From Janibacter alkaliphilus (GTDB lineage Bacteria > Actinomycetota > Actinomycetes > Actinomycetales > Dermatophilaceae), in assembly GCF_013408565.1 (NCBI RefSeq), contig NZ_JACBZX010000001.1, positions 930,001 through 994,000 of the forward strand: a stretch of 64,000 bases of DNA, given 5' to 3'. Shown in pieces: positions 26,208 through 35,270 of the stretch. Within the stretch, counting starts at the first letter, position 1; every line of letters starts with the position of its first letter. Under the pieces are notes generated by a model, which saw only the letters and a program-made list of their open reading frames with translations, ran no database searches and had not been told where the DNA came from. The translations under genes and the position numbers were made by a program.

Positions 26208-26273
26208 ACAAACCTAGGACTGTCGCCCCGGCCCGGCTGCGCGCGCGGTCCGGGACGACAGTCCTAGGTTTGT
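26208..26273. repeat. inverted repeat, perfect 18-bp arms
   Basis: Arms at 26208-26225 (ACAAACCTAGGACTGTCG) and 26256-26273 are exact complements with a 30-base GC-rich loop. It lies 14 bp after the acetoacetyl-CoA synthetase stop and upstream of the truncated ALDH on the same strand. A terminator is plausible; the AT-rich arms are again unlike ordinary terminators here. Confidence 0.7.
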
Positions 26274-26286
26274 CGCCCTTGCGGGC

Positions 26287-27227
26287 TCAGCTCGGGTAGC
26301 GCTGCGACCGGATCGAGGCGAACTCCCCGAGCAGGCTCGGGTCGTCGAGGGTCTCCGGGTTGGCCACCTTCGTCGCGTCCATGCCCTGGAGGATCCGCTT
26401 GACCGGGACCTCGAGCTTCTTGCCGGTCTTGGTGTGCGGCACCCCGCGCACCTGGACGATCTCGTCCGGCACGTGCCGCGGCGAGGCCTTCTCCCGGATC
26501 GCGGTGCGCAGCCGGGTGGTCAGCTCCTCGTCGAGCTCACGGTCGTCGGCGAGGACGACGAAGAGCGGCATCCAGTAGGAGCCGTCCTCCTGCTCAGCGC
26601 CGATGACCAGGGCCTCGGTGACCTCCGGCATGGTCTCGACGGCGGCGTAGATGTCGGCGCTGCCCATCCGGATGCCGTTGCGGTTGATCGTGCTGTCCGA
26701 GCGGCCGTGGATGATCACCGAGCCGCGGTCGGTGATGGTGATCCAGTCGCCCTGGCGCCAGGCCCCGGGGTAGGTGGAGAAGTACGCGTCGCGGTAGCGC
26801 TCGTGCCCCTCGTCGCCCCACAGCCCGAGCGGCATCGACGGCATCGGCCGGGTGATGACCATCTCGCCGACGTCCTCGCGGACCGGGCGGCCCTCCTCGT
26901 CCCAGGCGTCGAGCGCCACGCCGAGGCAGGGCGCGGAGATCTCGCCGGCCCAGATCGGCAGGGTCGGGGCGCCGCCGACGAAGCCGCTGGCGATGTCGGT
27001 GCCGCCGCTGAGCGACCACAGCGGCGCCGGGGTGACCGCCTCCTGGACCCAGCGGTGGCTGTGCGGGGATAGCGGTGAGCCGGTCGAGCCCATCGACTGC
27101 AGCGCGGAGAGGTCGTGCTGCTCCCCCGGTCGCAGGCCGGCACCCTCGCTGGCCACGAGGTAGCCCGGCGAGATCCCGAGGAAGGTCACCTTCTCCTCGG
27201 CCGCGACCTCCCAGACCCGGTCCGGGG
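26287..27227 (-). pseudogene. aacS: acetoacetyl-CoA synthetase, 3' part (split by IS110)
   Basis: This segment encodes the C-terminal half of the ANL-superfamily enzyme: PDRVWEVAAEEKVTFLGISP, SLSGGTDIASGFVGG, GDWITITDRGSVIIHGRSD and the catalytic Lys region HTKTGKKLEVPVK. It continues the frame of the segment 28698-29724; 941 plus 1027 bases give 1968, or 656 codons. AacS ligates acetoacetate to CoA. The insertion makes the gene non-functional unless the element excises. Confidence 0.9.
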
Positions 27228-27246
27228 TGTGTCCCTATGGGTTTCG

Positions 27247-28455
27247 TCAAGCGGCGGTGGCGGGGCGGGGCTGGTAGGGGGTGCCGTCGCGGAGCATGGC
27301 GTAGATGACGTCGCAGCGTCGTCTGGCCAGGCAGATCAGCGCGGCGTTGTGCTTCTTGCCTTGGGCTCTTTTGCGGTCGTAGTAGGCGCGTGAGGTCGGG
27401 TCGGACAGTGCGGCGAACGCGGCGAGGAACATGGCGCGTTTGAGGTTCTTGTTGCCGGCTCGGGAGGGGTGCTCGCCGCGGATGGAGGAGCCTGATCTGC
27501 GGGTGACTGGAGCCAGTCCGGCGTAGGCGGCCAGGTGGCCCGGCGTGGGGAAGCTCGACCCGTCGCCGACCTCGAGGAGGATCCGCGCTCCGGTCCTGAC
27601 CCCGATGCCGGGCATCGAGGTCAGGACCGCGGCAAGAGGGTGCGCATCGAGCATCCCCTCGACCTGCGTGGCGGCCTGCTCGCGTTGAGCCAGCAGCGAG
27701 GTCAGCTGGTCGGCCAGTTGGGGCAGGACCAGCTCGGTGGCCCGGGTGCCGGGCACGGTCACGCTCTGCTCGTCCAGCGCGGACATGATCGCTTCGACGA
27801 TCGCGTGGTGGCTGCGTGGAGCCCGCGCCCGGACCGCTGCAGCGATCCGGCGTTTGCCTGCTTGACGTAGGCCGGTCGGTCCACCGAAGCGGCGGAGCAG
27901 TTCCAGGATCGCCTTGTGGTGCAACTTGCCGCCGATAGCCCGTTCGAGGGCGGGGTGGATCTGGGTGAGCAGCCCGTGGATGCGGTTGGTCACCCGGGTG
28001 ACCTCGGCGGCCAGGTCGTCGTCGAATCCGACGATGACTTCCAGGTCGGCTAGGGCTTCGTCGCCGGTGTCGACCCGCCGCAGGGCGTGCGGCATCGACC
28101 GTGCCGCTTCAGCGATCACGTACGCGTCGCGGGCATCGGTCTTGGCGTTGCCCGGGTGCAGGTCAGCGATCCTGCGCATGGCCAGCCCGGGAAGGTAGGC
28201 CACGTCCACGCCCACATCGCGCGCGACCGTGACCGGCAGTGCGCCGATCGAGGCGGGCTGGTCGACCACGACGAGCACGGGCCCGTGCTCGCTCAGCTGC
28301 TCGAACAGGCCCCCCAGGGCGTGCTCGTCCTGCGGCAACGGCTTGTCGTGCACCCGTCGCCCGTCAGGGTCGAGAGCGGTGGCGTGGTGCTCGCCCTTGC
28401 CCACGTCCAACCCGAGGAACACCGCGTACCCATGATCTGCTGATGGCTCTTCCAT
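27247..28455 (-). CDS. IS110-family transposase (DEDD type)
   Basis: The 402-residue protein has an N-terminal RuvC-like DEDD domain (FLGLDVGKGEHHATALD, VVVDQPASIG, KTDARDAYVIAEAAR) and a C-terminal transposase_20 domain (MPGIGVRTGARILLEVGD, AAYAGLAPVTRRSG) with the catalytic Ser in HPSRAGNKNLKRAM. The family is guided by a bridge RNA made from the non-coding end of the element. All catalytic positions appear intact, so it may be active. Confidence 0.93.
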   Translation of the reverse strand: MEEPSADHGYAVFLGLDVGKGEHHATALDPDGRRVHDKPLPQDEHALGGLFEQLSEHGPVLVVVDQPASIGALPVTVARDVGVDVAYLPGLAMRRIADLHPGNAKTDARDAYVIAEAARSMPHALRRVDTGDEALADLEVIVGFDDDLAAEVTRVTNRIHGLLTQIHPALERAIGGKLHHKAILELLRRFGGPTGLRQAGKRRIAAAVRARAPRSHHAIVEAIMSALDEQSVTVPGTRATELVLPQLADQLTSLLAQREQAATQVEGMLDAHPLAAVLTSMPGIGVRTGARILLEVGDGSSFPTPGHLAAYAGLAPVTRRSGSSIRGEHPSRAGNKNLKRAMFLAAFAALSDPTSRAYYDRKRAQGKKHNAALICLARRRCDVIYAMLRDGTPYQPRPATAA

Positions 28456-28697
28456 GACGGGCCTCCTTGCCCCACGCGGACAGTGATCATGCTGGCCGCG
28501 GTCAGGCGTCAGCAGCCGGCAGCCACGTTACGAAGAGACCACCCGTTCGGGGGTCGTGTCCCTATCAGCGGTCAGACCGACGCCACCAGGCCCGGTGACA
28601 ACACCCCCCGGATCATCGACGAGACAGGGGCGGTCAGTCATGCCGGACCCAGCGACCAACACCCCCATCATCGAGGGCACGAAGAAGGTAACGGGGG
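28456..28697 (-). ncRNA. candidate IS110 bridge RNA region
   Basis: This is the 242-bp non-coding end preceding the transposase. In IS110-group elements, this end encodes the bridge RNA with target- and donor-binding loops. Here it holds the 10-mer GTGTCCCTAT (28556-28565), identical to the other terminus of the element (27229-27238), and the likeness continues into the flanking C/G-rich bases. This is what a donor-binding guide would look like. No RNA structure was computed. Confidence 0.5.
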
Positions 28698-29724
28698 CGA
28701 CCGGGGAGCCGTCGAAGGCGACGACCGCGGCGCCGGTGGCCAGCGCGCACACCTGGATGTTCCACATCACCCAGCTCGGCGAGGTGTACCAGAAGAAACG
28801 GTCCTCCCCCGTGATGTCGAACTGCAGCTGCAGCTGCTTGAGCTGCTCCAGCAGCACCCCGCCGTGGCTGTGCACCAGGCCCTTGGGCAGGCCGGTGGTG
28901 CCGGAGGAGTAGAGGACCCACAGCGGGTGCTCGAAGGGGACCGCCACCGGTTCGACGTCGCCGGGGCCCTGGGCGACGACGTCGTCCCAGGAGATGACCC
29001 CCTCCGGGGTGTCCAGGCCGACGTGGTCGACGAGCACGACGTGCTGGACGGTGGGCAGACCCTCCCGGATCTCGGCCAGCGCGGGGCGGCGGTCGACGAC
29101 CTTGCCGCCCCAGTGGTGGCCGTCGGCGACGACGAGCACGGTCGGCTCGAGCTGGGCGAAGCGGTCGACGACCGCGCCGGGTGCGTAGTCCTGGCCGACG
29201 CCGCTCCAGACGGCGCCGACGGAGGCGGCGCCGAGCAGGGCGGCGACCCCTTCGGGGGTGTTCGGGAGGTAGCCGACGACCCGGTCACCGGCCCCGACCC
29301 CGAGCTCGGTCAGGGTCCGGGCGAAGGAGAGCGCCTGGTGACGCAGCTCGGCGCGGGTGAGGCTGGTGCGCTCACCGGACTCGCAGACCCCGATGACGGC
29401 CTCCTGGTCGGGGTCGCCCTGGGCGAGCAGGTAGCTGGCGAAGCTCAGCTCGGCGCCGGGGAACCACCGGGTGCCGCCGGGCATCTGCTCACCGTCGAGC
29501 ACGGTGTCGTACGGGGTGGCGTGCTCGTCGAGGCGGAACCAGTCCCACACCTCGGCCCAGAAGCCGGCGAGGTCGTCGACGGACCACTGCCACAGCGCGT
29601 GGTAGTCGGTCGGGTCGATGCCGTGCCGCTCGGCGACCCCGCGCTGGAAGCCCAGCAGCGAGGGCTCCGGCTCGGGGTCCGTCGGCGGGGTCCACAGCGG
29701 GGCGTCGGTCTCCTGGGCAGACAT
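28698..29724 (-). pseudogene. aacS: acetoacetyl-CoA synthetase, 5' part (split by IS110)
   Basis: The N-terminal part starts at ATG 29724 (MSAQETDAPLW) after a GAGGAGG site. It contains the AMP-binding P-loop LYSSGTTGLPKGLVHSHGG and the AacS-specific FFWYTSPSWVMWNIQV, and stops matching the family after FDGSPVAP, where the insertion begins. Within the element the frame runs on to a stop near 28528, so a chimeric truncated protein could be made. Confidence 0.9.
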
Positions 29725-29912
29725 CGTCGTCGGCCTCCTCGTCATCGCAGGTGCTGGTCCGAAGGTGGGCGGAGCCGGGCTGGTCCTCCGGGGTCCGCAT
29801 CCGTCCCCCATCTTGGCCTGTCCGCGCTCCGCGGTCCCCAGCGGCCCGCACACGATCACCGTCGCTGGTTGTGCTGCCGGCACACGACCGGGCGCCGGGG
29901 CAGACTGGGGCC

Positions 29913-30695
29913 ATGCCGACCACGAGCGCACCGACCGCGTCCGCACCGTCTCCTGACACCCGAGCGGCCGAGGCCGACGGGTCTCCTGCGGGGAGCCCGC
30001 TGCAGACCCTCGGGCTCGTGGGCGGGATGAGCTGGCACTCGACCGCGACCTACTACCGCATCGTCAACGAGCAGGTCGCGGCCGCGCGGGGCGGGCACAG
30101 CTCGGCGAAGGTGGTCCTGGAGAGCCTGGACTTCGCCGAGATCCGGGAGTGCCAGATCGCCCAGGACTGGGACCGGGCCGGTGGCCTCATCGCCGGTGCC
30201 GCGGTGCGCTGCCAGGACAGCGGCGCCGACGTCGTGGCGATCTGCACCAACCTCATGCACCGGGTCGCGCCGCAGGTGGAGCAGGCGCTGTCGGTGCCGC
30301 TGGTGCACATCGGCGACGCGGTCGCGGCCGCCGCCCGGCGCGAGGGCTGGAGCACCCTGGGCATCCTGGGCACCGACGGGGTGATGTCGCAGCCCTTCTA
30401 CGCCGACCGGCTGGCCGAGCACGGCGTGGCGGCGGTGGTGCCGGGGCCCGAGGCCCGCGCCGACGTCGACCGGATCATCTTCGACGAGCTGACCCACGGC
30501 ACGATCCGCGAGGAGTCCCGGGAGCGCTACCTGCGGGTGATCGACGACCTGGCCGCGGCGGGCGCGGAGGCGGTCGTGCTGGCCTGCACCGAGATCGGCC
30601 TGCTGGTCGGCCCGGACGTCAGCCCGCTCCCGGTCATCGACAGCGCCGAGGTGCACGCGCACGAGCTGGCGGCCCGGGCGCTCGGCCAGGCCTGA
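29913..30695 (+). CDS. aspartate/glutamate racemase family protein
   Basis: The 260-residue protein has the racemase signatures: LGLVGGMSWHSTATYY, the first catalytic Cys in AICTNLMH and the second in VLACTEIGLL, with VIDSAEVHA near the end. It should interconvert D- and L-aspartate or a related acid without cofactor. About 28 Ala/Thr/Pro-rich residues precede the domain, so a later start is possible, but no better one with a ribosome site was seen. A hairpin follows. Confidence 0.86.
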   Translation: MPTTSAPTASAPSPDTRAAEADGSPAGSPLQTLGLVGGMSWHSTATYYRIVNEQVAAARGGHSSAKVVLESLDFAEIRECQIAQDWDRAGGLIAGAAVRCQDSGADVVAICTNLMHRVAPQVEQALSVPLVHIGDAVAAAARREGWSTLGILGTDGVMSQPFYADRLAEHGVAAVVPGPEARADVDRIIFDELTHGTIREESRERYLRVIDDLAAAGAEAVVLACTEIGLLVGPDVSPLPVIDSAEVHAHELAARALGQA

Positions 30696-30721
30696 GCCGC
30701 TGGGTCCAGGACCTGGCTCGG

Positions 30722-30750
30722 CCTGGGCCCGGCTCCGGGCCGGGCCCAGG
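30722..30750. terminator. perfect 11-bp hairpin between convergent genes
   Basis: CCTGGGCCCGG and its exact complement enclose a seven-base loop. It lies between the racemase stop and the zinc-type dehydrogenase stop, serving as a likely bidirectional terminator. Confidence 0.65.
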
Positions 30751-30766
30751 CATGGGCGGCTGCGGC

Positions 30767-31759
30767 TCAGCCGAGGGTGAGCACGAGCTTGCCGCGGGCG
30801 CTGCCGTCGCGCATCAGCTGCACCACGCGCTCGTGCTCGCCCCACGACACGGTCTCGGCGACCACCGGCCGGATCCGCCCGTCGGCGACGGCGGGCAGCA
30901 GGTGCTCGCGCACCCCGGCGATGACCCGGGCCATCTCGTCCTCCCGGGCACCGAAGGACACCCCGTGCACGGTGAGGTGGCGGAAGGAGAGCGCGTCGAT
31001 GTCGATCGTCGAGGCGGGACCGCCGACCCGGCCGATGTTGACCACCTGGCCGTCCTCGGCGGTGGCCGGCAGGCAGTCGGCGAAGGTCTGCCCGGCGACG
31101 TGGTCGAGCACGAGGTCGACCCCGCGACCCTCGGTGGCCGCGAGCACCGCCTCGGTGAGCTCCTGCTCGCTGGTGACGACGACGGTGTCCACGCCCACCT
31201 CACGGAGCAGGTCGGCCTTGTCGTCGCTGCGGGTGGTGCCGATGACCTGCCCCGCGCCGAGCGCGCGGACCACCTGCACCCCGATCAGCCCGATCGCCGT
31301 GGAGGCGCCGGTGATCAGCACGCTGCGGCCGTCGAGGCCTGACTCCAGCCCGGCGGCGGCGAGCGCGCCGTGCTCGGTGAGCAGCCCGGTCGGCAGGGCG
31401 CAGCCGACCTCGGGGGCCAGCCCGTCCGGGCGCGGCATGACGTAGCGCTGGTCGACGAGCACCAGCTCGGCGAAGGCCGCACCGGTCGAGGCCATCACCT
31501 GGTCGCCGACGGCGACCTGGTCGACACCTTCGCCGAGCGCGACCACCTCGCCGGCGACCTCGAACCCGGCCACCGCCTGCTCGCCGCTGCCGCCGGCGCC
31601 GGGGTCGGCACCGTCGATGATGCCGAGGTCGGCGTTGTTGACGGCGACCGCGGCCGCGCGCACCAGCACCTCGCCGGGGCCGGGGGTGGGCGCGGGCACC
31701 TCGGTCAGCGTCCAGGTGGGGCCGCCTCCGGTGACGAGGGCGCTCATCGTGCCGGTCAT
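30767..31759 (-). CDS. zinc-binding-dehydrogenase / quinone oxidoreductase family
   Basis: The 330-residue MDR-family protein has the GroES-like N-terminal fold (GPGEVLVRAAAVAVNNADLG) and a Rossmann domain (VLITGASTAIGLIGVQVVRALGA). It lacks the Cys ligands of true zinc alcohol dehydrogenases and so resembles NADPH:quinone reductases. It is the last of four redox genes on this strand (34271 to 30767), with 48 bp after the cupin gene. Confidence 0.83.
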   Translation of the reverse strand: MTGTMSALVTGGGPTWTLTEVPAPTPGPGEVLVRAAAVAVNNADLGIIDGADPGAGGSGEQAVAGFEVAGEVVALGEGVDQVAVGDQVMASTGAAFAELVLVDQRYVMPRPDGLAPEVGCALPTGLLTEHGALAAAGLESGLDGRSVLITGASTAIGLIGVQVVRALGAGQVIGTTRSDDKADLLREVGVDTVVVTSEQELTEAVLAATEGRGVDLVLDHVAGQTFADCLPATAEDGQVVNIGRVGGPASTIDIDALSFRHLTVHGVSFGAREDEMARVIAGVREHLLPAVADGRIRPVVAETVSWGEHERVVQLMRDGSARGKLVLTLG

Positions 31760-31807
31760 GTCGGTCTCCTTCGGGGTCGTGGGCGGGTCACGGGTGCCGG
31801 CGTCGCC

Positions 31808-32206
31808 TCAGGCGAGGTACTCCTCGTCGGTGACGTGCTCCAGCCAGGTCGTCGAGGCGGCCGGGTCGTCGGCCATGTCCAGCATCGCCAGGTGCTCCAT
31901 GAAGCTGTCCGGCGAGGCCCCGTGCCAGTGCTCCTCGTCCGGCGGGCAGTAGAGGGTCTGACCCGCGCGGGCCTCGACCTTCTCCTGGCCGCGGGACTGC
32001 ACCCAGGCGACCCCCTGGGTGACGTGCAGGGTCTGGCCGCGGGCGTGGCTGTGCCAGGCCGTGCGGGCGCCGGGGGCGAACCGCACCTTCGCCACGACCA
32101 TCCGCTGCCCCTCCTCGCGGGGCGAGGCGATCGGGTCGAGCCAGACGTCTCCGGTGAACTGCTCCGGCGGGTTCTTCGTCGTCGGCGGCGTCTCGATGAT
32201 CTCCAC
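31808..32206 (-). CDS. cupin-domain protein (mandelonitrile-lyase-like / carboxymuconolactone-associated type)
   Basis: The 132-residue single cupin has metal-ligand patterns WHSHARGQTLHVTQG in motif 1 and EEHWHGASPD in motif 2. Homologues commonly accompany aldo/keto reductases and alcohol dehydrogenases. The GTG start is three bases after the aldo/keto reductase stop. Its reaction is uncertain. Confidence 0.82.
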   Translation of the reverse strand: MEIIETPPTTKNPPEQFTGDVWLDPIASPREEGQRMVVAKVRFAPGARTAWHSHARGQTLHVTQGVAWVQSRGQEKVEARAGQTLYCPPDEEHWHGASPDSFMEHLAMLDMADDPAASTTWLEHVTDEEYLA

Positions 32207-32209
32207 GGC

Positions 32210-33091
32210 TCAGGCCTCCGGGATCGGCATGCCGTACTGCTCCAAGGTCATCGACCCCGGCTCGGGGCCGCCGCGCTGGCCGGTCTCCAGGGCGTCGATG
32301 GCCCGCAGCTCGTCCTCGCTCAGCGTGACGCCGAAGATGTCGATGTTCTCCTGGATCCGCGAGGGGGTCACCGACTTGGGGATGACCTGGCGACCCTCCT
32401 GGACGTGCCAGCGGAGCATGACCTGGGCCGGGGTGGCGCCGTGCTTCTCGGCGATGTCGGTGATCACCGGGTCCTCCAGGGTGGAGCCGGTCTGACCGTC
32501 GCGGTAGAAGGTGATTCCGCCGATCGGGGACCAGGCCTGGGTGAGGATGCCGTGCTCGGCGTCGGCGGCGATGAGCTCCGGCTGCCGGAAGTAGGGGTGC
32601 GACTCGATCTGGTTGACGGCGGGCACGACGCTGGTCGCGGCCAGCAGCTGGTCGAGCTGGTCGGGCATGAAGTTGCTGACGCCGATGGCGCGGACCTTGC
32701 CCTGCTCCAGCAGCGTCTCCAGCGCCCGGTAGGCGTCGATGCTCGCCTGGAAGGTGGGCTGGGTGAGCGGCTGGTGCAGGATCAGCAGGTCGATGACGTC
32801 GAGGCCGAGCTTGCCGGCCGCCTTGTCGAAGGCGTGCAGGGTCTCGTCGTAGCCGTAGTCGCTGATCCAGATCTTGGTCTCGACGAAGATCTCCTCGCGC
32901 GGGATGCCGGAGGCGGCGATCGCCTCGCCGACCTCCCGCTCGTTGCCGTACGCGGCGGCGGTGTCGATGTGCCGGTAGCCGGCCTCCAGCGCGGCGGCCA
33001 CGGCCTGCCGGGTCTCCTCGGCCGGGGTCTGGAAGACGCCGAAGCCGAGGACCGGCATGGTGACGCCGTTGTTGAGGGTGAAGGTGTCCAT
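32210..33091 (-). CDS. aldo/keto reductase
   Basis: The 293-residue TIM-barrel reductase has the AKR signatures AGYRHIDTAAAYGNEREVG (Asp and Tyr of the catalytic tetrad), Lys in VETKIW, His in DLLILHQPL, and the cofactor motif IPKSVTPSRIQENIDIF. It should reduce aldehydes or ketones with NADPH. The ATG at 33091 is preceded by AGAAGGAGAA. It lies in an operon with a cupin, two MDR proteins and a divergent regulator. Confidence 0.9.
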   Translation of the reverse strand: MDTFTLNNGVTMPVLGFGVFQTPAEETRQAVAAALEAGYRHIDTAAAYGNEREVGEAIAASGIPREEIFVETKIWISDYGYDETLHAFDKAAGKLGLDVIDLLILHQPLTQPTFQASIDAYRALETLLEQGKVRAIGVSNFMPDQLDQLLAATSVVPAVNQIESHPYFRQPELIAADAEHGILTQAWSPIGGITFYRDGQTGSTLEDPVITDIAEKHGATPAQVMLRWHVQEGRQVIPKSVTPSRIQENIDIFGVTLSEDELRAIDALETGQRGGPEPGSMTLEQYGMPIPEA

Positions 33092-33212
33092 GGGGTTCTC
33101 CTTCTGCTGGTGATGCTGCGTGGTCAAGGACCCGCCGGCGCGGCGGCAGGGGGACCGGCCGCGCCGACGGGGGTCGGTGCGTCGGCAGGCACCGACGCGG
33201 GGGCGGACGACG

Positions 33213-34271
33213 TCAGGGGCGGAGGGCCACCTTCAGCGCCTCGCGGTCGTCCATGAGGCGGTACGCCTCGGCGGTCTCCTCCAGGCCCACGGTCCGGTCG
33301 AAGACGCGGCCGGGGTCGACGGTCCCGTCGAGGACGGCCGGGAGCAGCTGCTCGGTGTAGGCGCGCACCGGGGCCGGGCCGCCGGTGAGGGTGATGTTGC
33401 CGCCGAAGAGGCTGCCGAAGCCGACCGGGGCCTCCTCGTACTGCGGGACGCCGACCCGGCTGATGACGCCGCCGGGGCGGACGATGCCGACGGACTGCTC
33501 GTAGGCCGGCATGTGGCCGACCGCCTCGAGGACGACCTGGCTGCCGCCGTCGGTGAGCTCACGGACGGCGGCGATGCCCTCCTCGCCACGCTCGGCGACG
33601 ACGTCGGTGGCGCCGAAGTCGCGGCCGAGGTCGGTGCGGACCTGGTGGCGGCCCATGAGGATGATCCGCTCGGCGCCCAGCTGCTTGGCCGAGAGCACGG
33701 CGAGCAGGCCGACCGCGCCGTCGCCGATGACGGTCACGGTGCTGCCCGGGCCCACCTTCGCCATGTGGGCGGCGTGCCAGCCGGTGCCGTAGACGTCGGT
33801 GAGGGTGAGCAGCGAGTTCAGCAGGGCCTCGTCGGCGTCGGCGCCGACGCCCGGGACGGGCACCAGGCTGCCGTCGGCGAGCGGGACGCGGGCGGCCTCG
33901 GCCTGGGTGCCGGCGGTGCCGAAGCCGGGGTCGCCCCAGAAGCCTCCGCGCACGCACGAGGTCTGCAGACCGGCGCGGCAGAACTCGCAGACTCCGCAGG
34001 AGAGGGCGAAGGGGGCGATCACCAGGTCGCCGGGCGAGACGGTGCGTACCTCCGACCCGACCTCCTCGACGACGCCGAGGATCTCGTGGCCCATGGCCGC
34101 GCCGTCCTCGGAGGCCGGCATCGAGTGGTAGGGGTGCAGGTCGCTGCCGCAGACGCAGGCGCGAGTCGTGCGCACGATGGCGTCGGTGGGCTGCTGGATG
34201 GTCGGGTCGGGAGCGTCGGTGACGCGGACGTCGCCGACGGCGTACATGTAGGTGGCTCGCATGTCGTCCAT
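33213..34271 (-). CDS. zinc-dependent alcohol dehydrogenase
   Basis: The 352-residue MDR enzyme has the catalytic zinc ligands (VCGSDLHPYH, GHEILGVVEEVG), a structural zinc Cys cluster CGVCEFCRAGLQTSC, and a Rossmann motif VIGDGAVGLLAVLSAKQLGA. It oxidises an alcohol or reduces an aldehyde with NAD(P). ATG 34271 is given; ATG 34262 is close by. It is the first gene of the redox operon and faces the HTH regulator across a dyad. Confidence 0.9.
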   Translation of the reverse strand: MDDMRATYMYAVGDVRVTDAPDPTIQQPTDAIVRTTRACVCGSDLHPYHSMPASEDGAAMGHEILGVVEEVGSEVRTVSPGDLVIAPFALSCGVCEFCRAGLQTSCVRGGFWGDPGFGTAGTQAEAARVPLADGSLVPVPGVGADADEALLNSLLTLTDVYGTGWHAAHMAKVGPGSTVTVIGDGAVGLLAVLSAKQLGAERIILMGRHQVRTDLGRDFGATDVVAERGEEGIAAVRELTDGGSQVVLEAVGHMPAYEQSVGIVRPGGVISRVGVPQYEEAPVGFGSLFGGNITLTGGPAPVRAYTEQLLPAVLDGTVDPGRVFDRTVGLEETAEAYRLMDDREALKVALRP

Positions 34272-34311
34272 GCAACCGCATCCCGCGGACGCGCGGGAGG
34301 TGCGGACGGTC

Positions 34312-34330
34312 GGGGTATCAGCAGTACCCC
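34312..34330. promoter_or_regulatory. dyad GGGGTA-N7-TACCCC in the divergent promoter
   Basis: The six-base arms are perfect. It lies 41 bp from the dehydrogenase start and 33 bp from the regulator start, a natural place for the HTH regulator to control both. Confidence 0.5.
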
Positions 34331-34363
34331 CTTCGGCCGGCGCCGCGCCCCTACCGTGGGGGG

Positions 34364-35257
34364 ATGAGCTCGATGGACCTGCGCGCCGAGATCCGGGACT
34401 TCCTGCGCACCCGGCGGGACCGGATCACCCCCGAGGAGGCCGGGCTGCCGGCCTACGGCGGGAACCGTCGGGTCAAGGGGCTGCGCCGCGAGGAGGTGGC
34501 GATGCTCGCCGGGGTCTCGGTGGACTACTACGTGCGGATGGAGCGCGGCAGCCTCGCCGGCGCCTCGGAGAGCGTGCTGGACGCGCTGGCGAACGCGCTG
34601 CGGCTGGAGGAGGCCGAGCGGGACCACCTCTACGCGCTGGCCCGCGAGTCCGGGGCGGGGTCGGCGCAGCGGCGGCGGCGCAAGGCACCGGAGGCCACGG
34701 TGCGACCGGCGGTGCAGCAGGTCGTCGACGCGATCAGCGACGCGCCGGCCTGGGTGCGCAACGGGCGACACGACGTGCTGGCGATGAACCCGCTGGCGCG
34801 GGCGCTGTACGCCCCGGTCTTCGACACCGAGCCGCGGCGCCCGGCGAACACCACCCGCTTCGTCTACCTGCACCCGGAGGCGGCGCAGGAGCTCTTCGTC
34901 GACTACGACCGGGTGGCCTGCGACGCCGCGGCGATGCTGCGGCTGGAGGCGGGGCGCAACCCGCACGACCAGGAGCTCATCGCGCTGGTCGGCGAGCTCT
35001 CCACCCGCAGCCAGGTCTTCCGCGAGCGCTGGGCCAGCCAGGACGTGCGCTACCACCGCAGCGGGGTGAAGCGGCTGCGGCACCCGGCGGTCGGCCAGCT
35101 CGACCTCGACTTCGAGGCGATGGAGCTGCCCTCGGAGCCGGGCCTGGCGCTGAACGTCTACACCGCCGCGGTGGGCACCCCCGCGCACGACGGGCTGCGG
35201 CTGCTGGCGTCGTGGGTGGCCACGCAGGAGGCTGCCGTGACCGAGCCGCAGGAGTAG
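34364..35257 (+). CDS. XRE-type regulator with MmyB-like ligand-binding domain
   Basis: The 297-residue regulator has an HTH (GLRREEVAMLAGVSVDYYVR, then ERG) and a C-terminal MmyB-like PAS domain (WVRNGRHDVLAMNPLARALY). In this family, the C-terminal domain binds a fatty-acid-like or other small ligand. It is divergent from the alcohol dehydrogenase operon and probably controls it. ATG 34373 is better spaced from the GGGGGG ribosome-site stretch than ATG 34364. Confidence 0.87.
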   Translation: MSSMDLRAEIRDFLRTRRDRITPEEAGLPAYGGNRRVKGLRREEVAMLAGVSVDYYVRMERGSLAGASESVLDALANALRLEEAERDHLYALARESGAGSAQRRRRKAPEATVRPAVQQVVDAISDAPAWVRNGRHDVLAMNPLARALYAPVFDTEPRRPANTTRFVYLHPEAAQELFVDYDRVACDAAAMLRLEAGRNPHDQELIALVGELSTRSQVFRERWASQDVRYHRSGVKRLRHPAVGQLDLDFEAMELPSEPGLALNVYTAAVGTPAHDGLRLLASWVATQEAAVTEPQE

Positions 35258-35270
35258 TGGCTAGGCCCCT

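Larger units (their letters stand above)
27228..28697 (-). mobile_element. IS110-family insertion sequence, 1470 bp
   Basis: The element interrupts the acetoacetyl-CoA synthetase gene. Joining base 27227 to 28698 restores ...GSPVAPDRVWEV... without gain or loss. A run of Gs at both joins leaves up to four bases of ambiguity, consistent with recombination at a short shared core rather than a long target duplication. There are no long terminal inverted repeats. The transposase lies on the minus strand with a 242-bp non-coding end before its start and only 19 bp after its stop, the IS110-group layout. Confidence 0.88.
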
